A stretch of 7,818 nt of DNA from Chloroflexota bacterium (GTDB lineage Bacteria; Chloroflexota; Anaerolineae; UBA1429): NCBI GenBank assembly GCA_014360745.1, contig JACIWY010000162.1, forward strand, positions 1-7,818, written 5' to 3'. The notes below the pieces were generated by a model, which saw nothing but the letters and a program-made list of their open reading frames with translations, was not told the DNA's origin and did no database searches. Shown piece by piece: positions 6,540 to 7,818 of the stretch. Positions within the stretch are counted from its first letter, which is position 1, and each line of letters starts with the position of its first letter. The translations under genes were made by a program, and so were the position numbers.

Positions 6540-6593
6540 GGGCAAAACAACATCTCAGGCCGACAGTTTGCCCTATCGATCCCTGTCGGCCTG
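6540..6593 (-). promoter_or_regulatory. Hairpin with possible H-type pseudoknot in the leuC leader
   Basis: In the leuA-leuC spacer, CAGGCCGACAG (6593-6583 on the transcript strand) pairs perfectly with CUGUCGGCCUG (6566-6556): an 11-bp stem with a 16-nt loop. The loop end GGGCAAA (6573-6567) is perfectly complementary to UUUGCCC (6546-6540) downstream, so a second 7-bp stem can form with crossing loops of 9, 0 and 9 nt, the layout of an H-type pseudoknot. It ends about 30 nt before the leuC ribosome-binding site. Alternatively the hairpin alone, with the U-rich UGUUGUUUU after it, may be a weak terminator between leuA and leuC. The complementarity is seen; fold and role are inferred. Confidence 0.45.
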
Positions 6594-6611
6594 CCGGCGG
6601 GGCGAACTGCT

Positions 6612-7818
6612 TTATTTAGCCGTCGTGCTGCGCGCCGGGATCGCTTCCGGGCCGAGCACGGACAACAGCTTGTTCAGCGCGCTCATATAGGCCCGGGCGC
6701 TGGCCACGATAATATCGGTGCTGGCCCCATGGCCGCTGAACACGTGGGTCCGTTGGCCCGTCTGCGGGTTCAGCGGCAAGCCGTTCTCCTTATCAAGGAT
6801 GGCCTCAATGCGGATCGTCACCTCGCCCACGGCGTCGATGCCCTCGGTCACGGCGTTCACCGAGAACTCGATCAACTCATTGGGCACTTGGACGATGCGA
6901 TTGATCGCCTTGTACACCGCGTCCACCGGGCCGGTGCCATGGGCTGCATCAACGATCCTTTCGCCATTGGGCCCCACGAGGGCCACCGTCGCCGTAGGCA
7001 GCGAGTGATCGCCGCAAGATACCTGGACATGCTCCAGCCGGTAGACCTCTTCCGGCTGAAAGACCTCGTCTGCGATCACGGCCTCGATGTCGCGCTCGGT
7101 GACCACCTTCTTGCGGTCGGCGAGCTGCTTAAAGCGGGCGAAGGCCCTGTTAAGCTGCTCTTCGTCCAAATGATACCCCATCTGCTCTAATTTGTCACGG
7201 AAGGCGTGTCGCCCGGAGAGCTTGCCCAACACCAAGGTGCTCTCCTTGAGCCCCACCGTTTTGGCGTCCATGATTTCGTAGGTCTGGCTATACTTGAGCA
7301 CGCCGTCCTGGTGAATGCCCGACTCGTGTGCAAAGGCGTTGGCCCCGACGATGGCCTTGTTAGCCTGTACCGCCAAGCCGGTATAGTTAGAGACCATGCG
7401 GCTGGTGGGGTACAGCTCTTCGGTACGGATGTTGGTCGTCAGCCCGAAATAATTGCGCCGGGTGTAGAGCGCCATGACAATTTCTTCCAACGCGGCGTTG
7501 CCGGCACGCTCGCCCAAACCGTTTATGGTGCATTCGACCTGCCGCGCCCCGGCCTTGACGCCGGCCAGGCTATTGGCCACGGCCAGCCCCAGGTCGTTGT
7601 GACAATGCACCGAGATGATGACCTTCTCTATGCCCGGCACGTTCTGGCGAATGCCCTCGATCAGGGCCCCGAACTCGCTGGGCATGGTATAGCCCACCGT
7701 ATCGGGGATGTTGAGCGTGGTGGCGCCGGCTTCGATAGCCGTGGCCAGCACTTCATAGAGGAACTGGGGATCGGAGCGGCCCGCGTCCATGGGCGAGAAC
7801 TCGACATCGTCGCAATAA
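6612..7818 (-). CDS. leuA: 2-isopropylmalate synthase, 5' end outside window
   Basis: LeuA condenses acetyl-CoA with 2-ketoisovalerate to 2-isopropylmalate, the first committed step of leucine synthesis. The frame stays open to the right edge; its first visible residues are YCDDVEFSPMDAGRSD, which aligns with the DDVEFS segment about 130 residues into E. coli LeuA. The ATG at 7790 is therefore internal, and about 401 C-terminal residues are present. The DRE-TIM barrel part shows NIPDTVGYTMP, the metal-binding HCH (7607-7599, SVHCHNDLGLA), GLGERAGNAALEE, and HESGIHQDGVLK. A full C-terminal regulatory domain follows, including GTGPVDAVYKAINRI and FSGHGASTDIIVASARAYM, so leucine feedback inhibition is expected. 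The stop is TAA at 6614-6612. Homocitrate or citramalate synthases are less likely given the leuC, leuD and leuB genes downstream. No promoter or leader can be assessed because the start is missing. Confidence 0.95.
   Translation of the reverse strand, partial: YCDDVEFSPMDAGRSDPQFLYEVLATAIEAGATTLNIPDTVGYTMPSEFGALIEGIRQNVPGIEKVIISVHCHNDLGLAVANSLAGVKAGARQVECTINGLGERAGNAALEEIVMALYTRRNYFGLTTNIRTEELYPTSRMVSNYTGLAVQANKAIVGANAFAHESGIHQDGVLKYSQTYEIMDAKTVGLKESTLVLGKLSGRHAFRDKLEQMGYHLDEEQLNRAFARFKQLADRKKVVTERDIEAVIADEVFQPEEVYRLEHVQVSCGDHSLPTATVALVGPNGERIVDAAHGTGPVDAVYKAINRIVQVPNELIEFSVNAVTEGIDAVGEVTIRIEAILDKENGLPLNPQTGQRTHVFSGHGASTDIIVASARAYMSALNKLLSVLGPEAIPARSTTAK

Noticed and set aside
5177..6619. 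A 480-codon open frame on the plus strand, antisense to leuC
   Set aside because: It mirrors leuC in a GC-rich sequence, is rich in H, G, R and A, and has no recognisable domain or ribosome-binding site. LeuC on the other strand is unambiguous.
7788..7790. ATG at 7790 as the start of leuA
   Set aside because: The frame continues upstream to the window edge with YCDDVEFSP, a conserved LeuA segment, so the true start lies outside the window.

Overview
The window is a single-strand block of seven amino-acid biosynthesis genes, all transcribed right to left (minus strand). In transcription order they are leuA (5' end cut off by the right edge of the window), leuC, thrC, leuD, pheA, leuB and ilvE. 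No mobile element, tRNA, rRNA, CRISPR array or defence gene is visible. Coding density is high and base composition is fairly even and GC-rich, so this looks like vertically inherited core metabolism. The lineage cannot be fixed from the sequence alone. The short, separate LeuC (about 423 aa) and LeuD (168 aa), a threonine synthase with an N-terminal zinc ribbon, and the style of the sequences would fit a Chloroflexota (Anaerolineae-like) bacterium or a neighbouring phylum. I hold that only loosely.

Layout, right to left: leuA (7818-6612), a 112-bp spacer with an 11-bp hairpin and a possible pseudoknot, leuC (6499-5228, probable TTG start), a 65-bp spacer, thrC (5162-3792), a 115-bp spacer, leuD (3676-3170, GTG start), 3 bp, pheA (3166-2318), a 72-bp spacer that begins with a G-quadruplex motif overlapping the pheA stop codon, leuB (2245-1172), a 103-bp spacer with a small hairpin followed by UUUU, ilvE (1068-139), and 138 bp of non-coding DNA containing a strong GC hairpin. 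No gene-free stretch exceeds about 140 bp. The thrC-leuD spacer (3677-3791) shows only the leuD ribosome-binding site and a 5-bp stem (3718-3722 with 3728-3732).

Function: LeuA, LeuC/LeuD and LeuB together convert 2-ketoisovalerate plus acetyl-CoA to 2-ketoisocaproate, and IlvE transaminates that keto acid to leucine (and the related keto acids to valine and isoleucine). ThrC makes threonine, the precursor of isoleucine through threonine deaminase. PheA makes phenylpyruvate. The cluster therefore joins the leucine pathway to the last step of threonine synthesis and a committed step of phenylalanine synthesis. Allosteric control is visible in the proteins: LeuA keeps a C-terminal regulatory domain and PheA carries an ACT domain. 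The start of the operon, and any leader peptide, T-box or promoter ahead of leuA, lies outside the window.

I see no wholly new protein system here. The points most worth checking are the gene order (thrC splitting leuC from leuD), the sense-strand G-quadruplex motif over the pheA stop codon, and the predicted pseudoknot ahead of leuC.
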